DNA of 64,000 nt from CAVOJY01 sp963696405 (GTDB lineage Bacteria; Chloroflexota; Limnocylindria; Limnocylindrales; CSP1-4): positions 62,001 through 126,000 of the forward strand of contig CAVOJY010000007.1 of assembly GCA_963696405.1 (NCBI GenBank), written 5' to 3'. Position 1 is the stretch's first letter, and each line of letters begins with the position of its first letter. Made by a program: the position numbers and the translations under genes. The notes beneath the pieces were generated by a model, which saw nothing but the letters and a program-made list of their open reading frames with translations, had not been told where the DNA came from and made no database searches. This document shows positions 51,800 through 61,505 of the stretch, in pieces.

Positions 51800-53800
51800 A
51801 TGCTCGGCCGGGTCAGCAACCGACGCCTGATCGTCGTCCTGGCCATCCTGCTCGTGTTCGCCTCGGCGGCGGTCATGCGGCTGGCGTACTGGCAGGTCGT
51901 GGTGCAGGATCGGCTTGCGGCCGTGGCCCGTTCCCGTCTCGAGGTCGAGACGGTACAGGAGGCGCGGCGCGGATCGATCTACGACCGGACTGGTACGGTC
52001 CTTCTCGCGACCACGGTCTACCGGGACCAGCTGGTTGCGTACCCCGCGCTGGTTCCGCCGGACAAGCGGTCGGCCCTCGCCGCCCGTCTCGTCAAGGTCC
52101 TGGGGCTCAAGGGTAGCGCCGCGCGCGACCTCACCGCGAACGTGCAGGCCGGCGCGGGTTACGCCGTCCTCGCCGGCGAGCTGACGCCCGCCCAGAGCGA
52201 CGCCGTCCGTGCGGCCCTGGCCGACGGCACGGTTGCCGAGGTGGACCTCATTCCCCGGCCGCAGCGCGTCTACCCGAACCCGGGTGGGGCGCCGAACACG
52301 ACCCTCGCGAGCCAGCTGCTCGGGTTCGTGAACCTGGACGGGGAGGGCCAGTACGGCGTGGAGCAGCGCTACCAGGGACTCCTCGCCGGCCGCAACCGGG
52401 TGGTGGTGAACCGGACGATCGCGAGCGGCGGCGAGGACCCGACGGACGTGCGCGAGCCGGGAACGCCGGGCCTGGACCTGCGGCTCACGGTCGACGCCGG
52501 TCTGCAGCTGCAGGTCGAGAAGGAGCTCCACGCCGCGTGGGTGGCAGACCGGGCGAAGTCGGTGAGCGCCATCGTGATGGACGTGGCGACCGGGGAGATC
52601 GTCGCATGGGCGACCGTCCCCGGGTACGATGCCAACGACTACCGGGCCGTGGCAGAGGCCGATCCATCGCGCTTCGTCGATCCGATCGTCGCCCACGTGT
52701 ACGAGCCCGGTTCCGTGATGAAGACGTACGTTGCTGCCGCCGCCTACCAGGCGAAGGTCCTGAAGCCGACCACGAAGATCAACGACAGCGGCACCCTGAA
52801 GATCGGCCCGAACCAGGTGGACGACGCCGACCGCAAGGCCATGGGCTCGATCCCGTTTCGCGACGTGATCGCCTACTCGCGCAACGTCGGCGCAGCCAGG
52901 GCGGCCCGGATGCTGGGGAAGACCGTGCGCAGCTCCTCGATCGTGCTGTATCGCACGTGGACGAAGCTCGGGATCGGACTGCAGACCGGGATCGACGTGA
53001 CCGGCGAGGTGACGGGCATGGTGGACGACCCGGCGATCAAGCCGTGGGCGGCGATCGACCTGGCGAACCGCTCGTTCGGACAGGGCGTGGCGGTCACCCT
53101 CGTCCAGCTGGCGCGGTCGTACGCCGCGATGGTGAACGGCGGATATCTCGTCGAGCCGCACGTCGCGACGGCCGTCGGCGACCGGTCGATCGAGCGGCAG
53201 GAGCCGACCCGCGTGCTCAGCGCGTCGCTGTCGAAGAGCCTCGTCACCCTCCTGAAGTACGTCGTGACGAAGGTGCCCTGGTACGCCACGGGCACCCTCA
53301 TCCCCGGCTACCTTGTGGGGGGCAAGACGGGGACCGCCCAGATCTGGGACAGCAAGAAGCACGATTGGGTAGACAACGTCTTCAACTTCACCTTCGTGGG
53401 GTTCCTGGGGCGGACGAAGCCCGAGTACGTCATTGCGGTGCGCCTCGAGCGGTCCCGCCCGGAGGTGGTCAAGCAGGGCGTGCTGCGCCAGCCAATCACC
53501 TCGAACGAGCTGTTCCGGCGGGTTGCGCTCAACGTCATCGGGGTCCTCGACCTTCCGTCGTCGGAGGCGCCGGGCGCCGGGGCGAGCCCCCCGGCGGGGT
53601 CAGCGGCCTTGCCGGGCTCCTCCCCGAAGGCAACTGGCAAGCCGACTGCCAAGGCGACGGCCCGTCCGACACCGAACCCATCGTCGAGGCCGACGCCGTC
53701 GTCGATGGCCGAGCCGTCGCCGGAGTCCTCGCCCGAGCCCGGGGTCGTGCCGCCGGGGTCGCCGTCCCCGTCGGACGGCCTGCCCGGCTGGGCGCCCTGA
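51800..53800 (+). CDS. ftsI: Penicillin-binding protein FtsI (division transpeptidase)
   Basis: A 666-residue class B PBP that crosslinks septal peptidoglycan. One N-terminal helix (about residues 9-25) anchors it; the PBP dimer domain includes RRGSIYDRTGTVLA-type sequence and YGVEQRYQGLLAG. The transpeptidase motifs are PGSVMK (Ser-x-x-Lys, near residue 306), YSRN (SxN) and GGKTGTAQ (KTG). The last 90 residues are a Pro/Ser/Ala-rich tail beyond the domain, with no PASTA repeat. It starts six bases after ftsL. Confidence 0.94.
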   Translation: MLGRVSNRRLIVVLAILLVFASAAVMRLAYWQVVVQDRLAAVARSRLEVETVQEARRGSIYDRTGTVLLATTVYRDQLVAYPALVPPDKRSALAARLVKVLGLKGSAARDLTANVQAGAGYAVLAGELTPAQSDAVRAALADGTVAEVDLIPRPQRVYPNPGGAPNTTLASQLLGFVNLDGEGQYGVEQRYQGLLAGRNRVVVNRTIASGGEDPTDVREPGTPGLDLRLTVDAGLQLQVEKELHAAWVADRAKSVSAIVMDVATGEIVAWATVPGYDANDYRAVAEADPSRFVDPIVAHVYEPGSVMKTYVAAAAYQAKVLKPTTKINDSGTLKIGPNQVDDADRKAMGSIPFRDVIAYSRNVGAARAARMLGKTVRSSSIVLYRTWTKLGIGLQTGIDVTGEVTGMVDDPAIKPWAAIDLANRSFGQGVAVTLVQLARSYAAMVNGGYLVEPHVATAVGDRSIERQEPTRVLSASLSKSLVTLLKYVVTKVPWYATGTLIPGYLVGGKTGTAQIWDSKKHDWVDNVFNFTFVGFLGRTKPEYVIAVRLERSRPEVVKQGVLRQPITSNELFRRVALNVIGVLDLPSSEAPGAGASPPAGSAALPGSSPKATGKPTAKATARPTPNPSSRPTPSSMAEPSPESSPEPGVVPPGSPSPSDGLPGWAP

Positions 53801-53814
53801 GTGTCCGTGCGACA

Positions 53815-55305
53815 ATGGCCGCGACCGTGACGGACTCCACCAGACCACCCGCGGCGCCCGGCGCCGACGCGTTCTTCGACGGGCAGGGCATCGCACTGGC
53901 GGCCGCGGGCGTGCTCCTGCGTTCATCGGGGCGCCCGGTGCGCGGCGGTGCCGTCGACTCCCGACGCGTCGAGCCAGGCAACGCGTTCTTCGCGCTGCCT
54001 GGCGAGCGAACCGACGGTCACCAGTTCCTGCCCGACGCCGCGGCCCGTGGGGCGGCCGCCCTGGTGGTCAGTCGCGATCTTCTCGACGACGAGCTTGATG
54101 GGCTGGCGGCTCTCGCCGAAGGCGGGGTCTCTATCGTGCGCGTCCCGGACTCGCTTCGGGCGCTCCACGCCGTCGCGGGCGCATGGCGCTCGCGGTTCAC
54201 GCCCGTCGTCGTCGGCGTCACGGGATCGGTGGGCAAGACGTCCACGAAGGAGGCCGTGGCGACCGTCCTGGCGGGGCGCTGGGACGTGCTGCGGAGCGAG
54301 GGCAACGAGAACAACGAGATCGGCCTGCCGCTCACGCTGCTGCGCCTCGACCGGTCGCACGACGTCGCCGTCGTGGAGATGGGCATGTACGTGGCCGGGG
54401 AGATCGCGGAGCTGGCGGCGATCGCTCGCCCCGTGGTGGGCGTGGTCACCGCTGTTCGCGGCGTGCACCTGGAGCGGGCGGGGTCCATGGACGAGATCGA
54501 GCGGGGCAAGGGGCAGCTCGTCGAGGCACTTCCGGACGACGGCGCCGCGGTGCTGAACGGCGACGATCCCCGCGTCCGGCGGATGGCCTCGCGGACCCGT
54601 GCGCGTGCGATCACCTACGGCTTCGATCCCGGGAATGACGTGGTCGCCGACGCGGTCGAGCCGGCTGGAGCCGAAGGAAGTCGCTTCGTCCTGCGGACCG
54701 GAACCGGGGCCTCTGCCTTCGCGCCGGCCGCCACGGCGGTCCGGCTGCCCGTGCCCGGGCGTCACAGCGTGGAGAACGCCCTCGCCGCGGCCGCCGTGGG
54801 CCTCGTCCTGGGTCTCGACAGCGGCACGGTTGTCGCCGGGCTGGAACGAGGCTGGAGCGCCCCCCACCGGACGCAGTTGATCCGCGCGGGCGGCTGGCTC
54901 CTCCTCGACGACAGCTACAACGCCGGCCCGGACTCGATGATGGCCGCCCTCGACCTGCTGACCACCCTGCCCGGCCGGCACGTCGCGGTCCTCGGACAGA
55001 TGCTCGAGCTGGGACCCGACGCGTCCGCCCTCCACCGCGAGGTGGGCCGCCATGCCGCGGGTCGCGCCGACCTGGTCGTTGTCGTTGGCGAGGGCGCGCG
55101 CCCGATCGCCGGCGGCGCGCGGGAAGCCGGCATGCCTCCGGAGCTTGTCGTCGAGGTGCCCGACCGAACGGCGGCTCTCGGCCGCCTTGGCAGCCTCCTC
55201 GCAGCGGGAGACACGGTGCTCTTCAAGGGGTCCCGGGGTGCGGCGCTCGACGAGCTGGTGGCCGCGGTCGTCGACCTCGCCGCACTGGAGGGGGAGCGAT
55301 CGTGA
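53815..55305 (+). CDS. murF: UDP-MurNAc-tripeptide:D-Ala-D-Ala ligase MurF
   Basis: A 496-residue ATP-dependent ligase that adds D-Ala-D-Ala to the peptidoglycan precursor. The N-terminal domain has DSRRVEPGNAFFALPGERTDGHQFL, the ATP site is VVVGVTGSVGKTSTKEAVATVL, then NENNEIGLPLTLL and the C-terminal domain with LLDDSYNAGPDSMMAAL and VAVLGQMLELG. Its stop overlaps the mraY start (GTGA). Confidence 0.94.
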   Translation: MAATVTDSTRPPAAPGADAFFDGQGIALAAAGVLLRSSGRPVRGGAVDSRRVEPGNAFFALPGERTDGHQFLPDAAARGAAALVVSRDLLDDELDGLAALAEGGVSIVRVPDSLRALHAVAGAWRSRFTPVVVGVTGSVGKTSTKEAVATVLAGRWDVLRSEGNENNEIGLPLTLLRLDRSHDVAVVEMGMYVAGEIAELAAIARPVVGVVTAVRGVHLERAGSMDEIERGKGQLVEALPDDGAAVLNGDDPRVRRMASRTRARAITYGFDPGNDVVADAVEPAGAEGSRFVLRTGTGASAFAPAATAVRLPVPGRHSVENALAAAAVGLVLGLDSGTVVAGLERGWSAPHRTQLIRAGGWLLLDDSYNAGPDSMMAALDLLTTLPGRHVAVLGQMLELGPDASALHREVGRHAAGRADLVVVVGEGARPIAGGAREAGMPPELVVEVPDRTAALGRLGSLLAAGDTVLFKGSRGAALDELVAAVVDLAALEGERS

Positions 55306-56276
55306 ACGTTCAGCTCATCCAGGGGCTGCTGCTCGCCTTCGCCCTCGTCGTGATCCTCATGCGGCCGTACCTTCGGCTGCTGCGGTGGATGGGGTTTGGC
55401 AAGCACATCCGCGAGGAGGAGCCGGACACCCACTATCACAAAGAGGGCACGCTCACCATGGGCGGCCTGCTCATGATCGGCGTGGCGCTCGTCCTGACGA
55501 TCGTGATGGGCATCTTCGATGCGTCGACGTATGCCCCGGCGCTCGCGCTGGCCGGTGTCGGCGCCCTCGGGGGCATCGACGACTACCTGAACGCCCGCAC
55601 GGGGACAGGCCTGCGGGTCCGCCAGAAACTTGTCTGGCAGATCGTGGTGGCGATCATCGCCGCGATCTACATCCAGCGCCACTACGACTTCACGGGCTTC
55701 CGGGTGCCGTTCATCGGGGACGTCCACGTCGAGCCGTGGCTCTTCATCCTCCTGGCCGCGATCGCCATCGTGAGTGCCATCAACGGCGTGAACATCACCG
55801 ACGGGCTGGACGGGCTCGCGGCGGGCACGCTCATGTTCAGCTTCGCGGCCTACGCCATCATCGCCCTGCTGAACGTGCCGAACCAGGAGAACCTGGCGGT
55901 CTTCTCGATGATCATCATCGGGGCGCTGCTCGGTTTCCTCTGGTTCAACGTCCACCCCGCGCAGATCTTCATGGGCGACTCCGGAGCGTTATCCATGGGC
56001 GCAGCCCTGGCCGTCACCGCGCTCATCACCGGACAGGTGCTCATCCTCCCGCTGATCGGCATCATCTTCGTGGTCGAGACGATGTCCGTGATCATCCAGG
56101 TGGTGAGCTTCAAGCTCGTCGGCCGCCGTGTCTTCCGCATGACCCCGATCCACTACCAGTTCGAGTTGCAGGGCTGGGATGAGGAGAAGGTGACGATGCG
56201 CTTCTGGATCATCGCGGCACTGGCGGCCATGCTTGGCGTGGTCCTGTTCCTCTCATCCCTCCACATGCTGAGCTGA
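55302..56276 (+). CDS. mraY: Phospho-MurNAc-pentapeptide translocase MraY
   Basis: A 324-residue ten-helix transferase that makes lipid I. Marks of the family are HYHKEGTLTMGGLLMI, LGGIDDYLNARTGTGLRVRQK (Asp pair), NITDGLDGLAAG, FNVHPAQIFMGDSGALSMGAAL and the final KLVGRRVFRMTPIHYQFELQGW. GTG is the start with GGGGGAG upstream. Confidence 0.95.
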   Translation: MNVQLIQGLLLAFALVVILMRPYLRLLRWMGFGKHIREEEPDTHYHKEGTLTMGGLLMIGVALVLTIVMGIFDASTYAPALALAGVGALGGIDDYLNARTGTGLRVRQKLVWQIVVAIIAAIYIQRHYDFTGFRVPFIGDVHVEPWLFILLAAIAIVSAINGVNITDGLDGLAAGTLMFSFAAYAIIALLNVPNQENLAVFSMIIIGALLGFLWFNVHPAQIFMGDSGALSMGAALAVTALITGQVLILPLIGIIFVVETMSVIIQVVSFKLVGRRVFRMTPIHYQFELQGWDEEKVTMRFWIIAALAAMLGVVLFLSSLHMLS

Positions 56277-56288
56277 GCGAGACGGGGG

Positions 56289-57918
56289 ATGGCCGTGGCG
56301 CAGGGGCTGACCGGGAACCGGGCGAGGAGCCGTCGGGCGATCCGTCTCGATCGCCTCGGCCTCGGGTCGTTCGCGGGCCGGCCGGTGGCGGTCCTGGGGT
56401 TCGCCCGCAGCGGGGTCGCCCTGGCGCGGTTTCTCGCCGACCGCGGCGCCTGCGTGACCGTCTACGACGGGCGGAGCCGCGACGAGCTGAGGCGGTCGGT
56501 GGAGTCGCTGGAGGGGAGACCCGTGCGCCTGCTGCTGGGGCCGGATGTCGATCCTGCCGAAGCGCTCGCCGGGCAGGCGCTCGTCACCTGTTCCCCGTCC
56601 GTCAGCAGCCGGTTCCCGACCACCGAGCCGCGACTGCGGACCGCGCTAGCGGCGCTCGAGGCAGCGGGCTCGGTGCCGGTCCTGAGCGAGGTTGACCTCT
56701 TCCTGCGGCTCTGCCCCGCGGTCACGGTCGGCGTGACGGGGACGAAGGGCAAGACGACCACGGCGTCGCTGGTCGCGGCGGTGCTCGCCGAGGGCGCCGC
56801 ACCGGTCGTCCTGGGCGGGAACATCGGGACTCCGCTCATCGAGCGGCTCCCGGAGCTGACGCCGGACCACCGCGTCGTCCTCGAGCTGTCCGAACTGCAG
56901 CTGCCGACGCTCTCGCGGGGCACGACGGCCGCCGTCTACACGCACGTGACGCAGGATCACCTCGACCGCCACGGGTCGATGGAGGCGTACCGCGCGGTGA
57001 AGCGGATCCTCGCCGAGCGGGTCGATCACCGGGGCGCCCTCGTCCTGAACGCCGAGGACCCGGTGAGCGCCGCATATGCGGCTCTCGGCACGGCCCGGGC
57101 GGTCATGTACCGCCGCTCGCACCCCATGGCCGGCGGGGTCGGCGTCGCCGGCGGCTGGGTGGTCGCCGAGCGTGTCGAGCGCCTGTCGCGTGCCGGGGGC
57201 GGCGCCGCGGCGACGGGCGCGGACGGTCGAATCCTTCCCGTCGCGGAGATCCCGCTCTTCGGCGACCACAACATCAGCAACGTCCTCGCGGCCGTAGCAA
57301 CGGGCCTGATCTTCGGCATCGCGCCCGATGCGATCCGCCGGGCGGTCGCCTGCTTTCCCGGTGTGGAGCACCGCCTCGAGCCGGTCGCCGAGGTGGACGG
57401 CGTTCTCTTCGTCAACGACTCTCAGGGGACCCAGCCCGACGCAGTGATCGCAGCGCTGCGGAGCTTCGAGCCGCCGATCGTGCTCATCGCCGGTGGCCGA
57501 GGGAAGGGCGTGCCGCTCGATGCGCTCGCCAAGGAGGCGACTCGCCGCGCCGCCGCCGTCGTGCTCATCGGCGAGAACGCGCCGCAGCTTGACGCCGAGC
57601 TTGCGCGCGCCGGGCACCCGCGGGTCGTGCACGCCGGATCGCTGGCCGATGCGGTCGAGCACGCCGACCTCCTCGCGCGCGATGCGCTTGCGCGCGAGGC
57701 TCCCGGAGGCGCGCAGCGCGCCGAGGCCGCCAGGGCGATCGTCCTCCTCAGCCCGGCGCGCGGCGAGCTTCGACATGTTCGAGGATTACGCGGCCCGAGG
57801 ATTGGCCTTCAAGGAGGCGGTGCGTGCCCTGGCTGCGCAGTGGCCGCAGCCGGTGCGGGCCGCAGCAGAGGGGCCACCGGGCCCGCCGTCGGCGAAGCCG
57901 GCGGGGGCCGGACGGTGA
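56289..57918 (+). CDS. murD: UDP-MurNAc-L-Ala:D-Glu ligase MurD, frameshifted near its end
   Basis: An ATP-dependent ligase of about 542 residues that adds D-Glu. VAVLGFARSGVALARFL begins the domain; ATP binding is VTVGVTGTKGKTTTASLVAAVLA; VLELSELQLPTL, THVTQDHLDRHGSMEAY and FPGVEHRLEPVAEVDGVLFVNDSQGTQPDAVIAAL follow. Near 57762 one extra G throws the frame; deleting it gives LSPARASFDMFEDYAARGLAFK and a stop at 57918. Without that correction the frame reads on into ftsW. Confidence 0.9.
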
Positions 57919-59417
57919 GCGGCGCCGCGCTGCCCCGCCGGCTACCCCCGCCGACGGGTGTCCGCTGGCCCGCGCCGGACCAGGGGTCCGGACCGCGCCT
58001 CGGTCCTGCTTCGACACCCGTGCGCTGGCGAGGTACCGACGCCGCGGCTCCTGCCCGCAGGAATGGCGCAGCCCCCTCCCGTGCCGCCCGGACGCACGCG
58101 CAGGCGCGTGCGACGGGCGTGGCCCGCCCGCGGCCCGGGCTCGGGGTGACTCTCCGATCGCTCCTCGCGGGCGGCACCGCACCGGCCGGCCGGTTCATGG
58201 AGATGCCGCGTCAGCGGCACCAGCCGGAGTATCTCGTCGTGCTGGCGGTGGTTGCCCTCACGGCCGTCGGCATCCTGATGGTCTACTCGAGTTCGGCCAT
58301 CCGGGCCTACGTGGCCGAGCAGGACACGCTCGCGGTGGTCGGCCCGCAGTTGCTGTGGGCCCTCCTGGGCGTCGTTGCGATGGTGGTCCTGATGCGGATC
58401 GACTACCGGGTCCTGCGGTACCTGTCGATCCCCATGTACGTCGCGGCGCTTGTCATGCTCGTTCTCGTCCTGCTCCCGGGAGTGGGCATCCGCGTGGGTG
58501 GATCGGCGCGCTGGCTGCAGATCGGCCCGCTGCCCGCGCTGCACCCCGCGGAGTTCGCCAAGCTGGCCCTGGTCGTCTACCTCGCCCACTGGTTCTCCCG
58601 GCGCGACACGGCCGTGGGCAGCATCCGCAGCGGGACGATCCCGTTCCTGCTCATCGCCGGCCCCATCGTCCTCCTCGTCCTGCGCGAACCCGACCTGGGT
58701 ACGACGGGGGTGCTCGCCCTCTCCGCCGTCACGATGTTCTTCGTCGCCGGCGCGAACCTCTGGCAGTTCGTCCTGCTGATTCCGGCCGGTGTGGCGGCGG
58801 TGACCATGGTGGTGATCAGCAACGCCTACCAGCTCGAACGCGTACGCGCGTTCCTGGATCCGTGGCGCGACACGGGCGGGGCCGGCTTCCAAACCGTCCA
58901 GGGGCTCCTCGCGCTCGGCCTGGGCGGGATCATCGGGACCGGGCTGGGCACGAGCCGCAGCGCCGGCGGGCTCCTTCTACCGAACGCGTCGAACGACTTC
59001 ATCTTCGCGATCATCGGCCAGGAATTCGGCCTCATCGGCGGCGTGCTCGTGATCGGGCTGTTCGTCCTCTTCGCCTACGAGGGGATCAAGGTGGCGATGC
59101 ACGCGCCCGACACGTTCGGAGGCCTGCTCGCGGCCGGGGTCACCGCCTGGATCACCTTCCAGGCGCTCATCAACATCGGGGTCGTCGTGACGCTCGTGCC
59201 GATCACGGGCATCACGCTTCCCTTCATCAGCGCCGGCGGCTCCTCGCTCACGATCAGCCTGGCCGCTGTCGGCATTCTCCTCTCGGTCTCGCGTGAGACC
59301 CTACCCCGAGGGATGTGGAGCGATGCAGATCCTGATCGCGGCGGGCGGCACGGGCGGGCACATCTACCCGGCCCTGGCGGTCGCCCGGTCCCTGACGAAG
59401 CGGACACCGCCGCCTGA
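57915..59417 (+). CDS. ftsW: Lipid II polymerase FtsW
   Basis: A SEDS glycosyltransferase that polymerises septal peptidoglycan with FtsI. Ten helices are visible, with signatures SSSAIRAYVAE-type start of the domain, HPAEFAKLALVVYLAHWFSRR, REPDLGTTGVLAL (catalytic-loop region), LLALGLGGIIGTGLGTSR and ITLPFISAGGSSLTISLAAVGILLSVSRE. GTG 57915 overlaps the murD stop (GTGA) but gives a 94-residue Pro/Arg/Ala-rich head; ATG 58197 is a better match to usual length. The frame extends 95 bases into murG. Confidence 0.9.
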   Translation: MSGAALPRRLPPPTGVRWPAPDQGSGPRLGPASTPVRWRGTDAAAPARRNGAAPSRAARTHAQARATGVARPRPGLGVTLRSLLAGGTAPAGRFMEMPRQRHQPEYLVVLAVVALTAVGILMVYSSSAIRAYVAEQDTLAVVGPQLLWALLGVVAMVVLMRIDYRVLRYLSIPMYVAALVMLVLVLLPGVGIRVGGSARWLQIGPLPALHPAEFAKLALVVYLAHWFSRRDTAVGSIRSGTIPFLLIAGPIVLLVLREPDLGTTGVLALSAVTMFFVAGANLWQFVLLIPAGVAAVTMVVISNAYQLERVRAFLDPWRDTGGAGFQTVQGLLALGLGGIIGTGLGTSRSAGGLLLPNASNDFIFAIIGQEFGLIGGVLVIGLFVLFAYEGIKVAMHAPDTFGGLLAAGVTAWITFQALINIGVVVTLVPITGITLPFISAGGSSLTISLAAVGILLSVSRETLPRGMWSDADPDRGGRHGRAHLPGPGGRPVPDEADTAA

Positions 59418-60522
59418 GCTCCGCTGGATCGGCGGCCACCGGGGCCTGGAGGCGGGCATCGTCCCGGGCACCGGGGTCCCGCTGACCCGGCTGCTCCTCC
59501 GCTCCCTTCGGACGGTCGACCTGTCGCCTGCGGCGGCTGCTCGACCCGCTGCGCCTCGGCCTCTCGTACCCGCAGGCGCTCGCCCTGCTCGCGACGCTGG
59601 CGCCCGGCGGCGATCTTCACCACCGGCGGATACGTCTCGCTGCCGGTTGCGATGGCCGCGGCGACGCTGCGCATCCCGATCGCTCGTCTGGGAGGGCAAC
59701 GTCGTCCCCGGCAGGAGCACGCGCGTCGTCGCCCGGCTTGGCCTCGTGCTCGGCGGTCAGCTTCGCGCAGACGTGCCGGACGCTGCGGGACCCGTGCTTC
59801 CGCACCGGCACGCCCATCCGCGACCTCGCCGGAACGGACCGCGCTGGCCGCCCGACGCAGGTTCGAGGTGCCCGCCGACGCCCGCTGTCGTGCTCCTCTT
59901 CGGGGGGTCCCAGGCGGTCGCGCCGGTTCGACGCGGCCGTGGACGAGGCGCTGCCCGAGCTCGTCGGCCGCGCCGTCGTGCTGCACGTCACGGGCGAGGA
60001 GGGTTTCGACGCGGCGCTGGCCCGACGCGAGCGCCTGCCGCCCGACGTCGCGGCCGCGCTACCGCCCGTACCCGTTCCTGCGCGACGAGATGTACGACGC
60101 CTACGCGGCGGCCGACCTCTCGTGGGCCGCGCCGGGTCCTCGACGATCGCCGAGACGACCGCCTTCGGGCTCCCGCTCGTCGTCGTGCCCGTATCCCCAC
60201 GCCGCGGGCCACCAGGCGGCGAACGCCCGGCTGGTCGAGGAGGCGGGCGCCGGGCTGGGTCATCCCGGACGAGGCGTTCGACGGTCCGCGCTGCTCCTCG
60301 ACGCGACGGCCATCCTGGGCGAGCCGCGCCGCCACGTCGAGATGGCCGCCGCCAGCCGCGGCCTCGGGAGGCCGGGCGCGGCCGACGCCGTCGCCGAGCT
60401 GGTCCTGGCGCTCGCGGAGCGCAGGCCGCTCCCGGAGCCCGAGAAGATCGAGCGGCTCAGCCGCGAAGGCGGACGCGCCGGATGGACCGCCGCGCGGATC
60501 GGCCGAGGCACGGACCGCGTGA
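59323..60522 (+). pseudogene. murG: UDP-GlcNAc transferase MurG, multiply frameshifted
   Basis: MurG converts lipid I to lipid II. The first 68 residues are intact (ILIAAGGTGGHIYPALAVARSL, the donor-binding Gly loop). After about 59525 the protein can be followed only by switching frame about eleven times: LDPLRLGLSYPQALALLA, IFTTGGYVSLPVAMAAATLRIP, LVWEGNVVPGRSTRVVARL, VVLLFGGSQAV, DAAVDEALPELV, YPFLRDEMYDAYAAADL, GSSTIAETTAFGLPLVVVP, YPHAAGHQAANARLVEEAGAG and WVIPDEAF. All expected segments are present in order, mostly separated by single extra bases. The end is approximate. Confidence 0.8.
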
Positions 60523-61505
60523 CCCGCCGCCTGCGGCCGACGAGAAGGCCGCCGGCTGGGCACGGAGATCGCAGCGCCGGCTCGGCGTGCGGGTCGAGCG
60601 CGACCGAGCCGCTGGCACCGCTCACCACGATGCGCGTCGGCGGCCCGGCCGACCTCTTCGCGGAGGTGCGCAACCTCTTCGAGCTGCGCGGCATCGTCCG
60701 GTTCGCGCGCGCCCGTGAGCTTCCCATCTTCCTTCTCGGCCGCGGCTCCGACCTGGTCATCAGCGACGCGGGGATGGGCGGCCTCGTGGTCCAGGTGCGG
60801 GCCGAGGGGCACCGTGTCGAGGGCGAGCGGATCCGCTGCGAAGCCGGCGCTGCCGATGGCCCGGCGGCCACGGTGGCGAAGGACGCCGGCCTGTCGGGGC
60901 TGGAGTTCGGGCTGGCCATCCCGGGCACCGTGGGCGGGGCGGTCTGGGCGAACGCCGGCGCCCACGGTGCGGACGTGCGGTCGATCCTGGTCGAGGCGAG
61001 TGTCATTCCCGGCGACGGCGGCCCGGAGCGAGTCCTGCGACGCGGACGCGCCTGGGCCTGGCCTACCGGTCGAGCCGGTGCTCAAGCGCGAGCGCGGATG
61101 CCCCGGCACGTTCCCGGACGTCGTGACCGCGGCCACGTTCGCCCTCGCGCCCGCGGAGCCGGCCGCGATCGCAGCGCGGCTCGACGAGATCCGCCGCTGG
61201 CGGCAGGCCCACCAGCCGGTCGGGATGCCCTCCGCGGGGAGCGTCTTCCGCAACCCGCCGACGGTCCGGCGCGGGCGCGCTCATCGAGGCCGCGGCGCTC
61301 AAGGGGACGCGCGTCGGCGGCGCGTCGGTCAGCCAGAAGCACGCCAACTTCATCGTCAACGACCGGGGCGCGACCGCGGCGGACGTGCGCCGCCTGGCCG
61401 AGCTCGTCCGGCGACCGGGTCGCAGAGGAGGCGGGCATCGAGCTTCGCTACGAGGTCGTGTTCGCCGGCGACTGGTCCGGCTGGGTAGAGGGAGCCGTGG
61501 CATGA
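60482..61505 (+). pseudogene. murB: UDP-N-acetylenolpyruvoylglucosamine reductase MurB, multiply frameshifted
   Basis: MurB reduces UDP-GlcNAc-enolpyruvate with FAD. The long readable part (about 60600-61010) has PLAPLTTMRVGGPADLFAEV, LLGRGSDLVISDAGMGGLVVQV and LEFGLAIPGTVGGAVWANAGAHG, the FAD-binding region. The rest is spread over three frames: LGLAYRSSR, FPDVVTAATFALAPAEPA, HQPVGMPSAGSVFRNPP (active-site Ser), LIEAAALKGTRVGGASVSQKHANFIVN and ELRYEVVFAGDWSG. At least five shifts are needed. The start is uncertain. Confidence 0.8.
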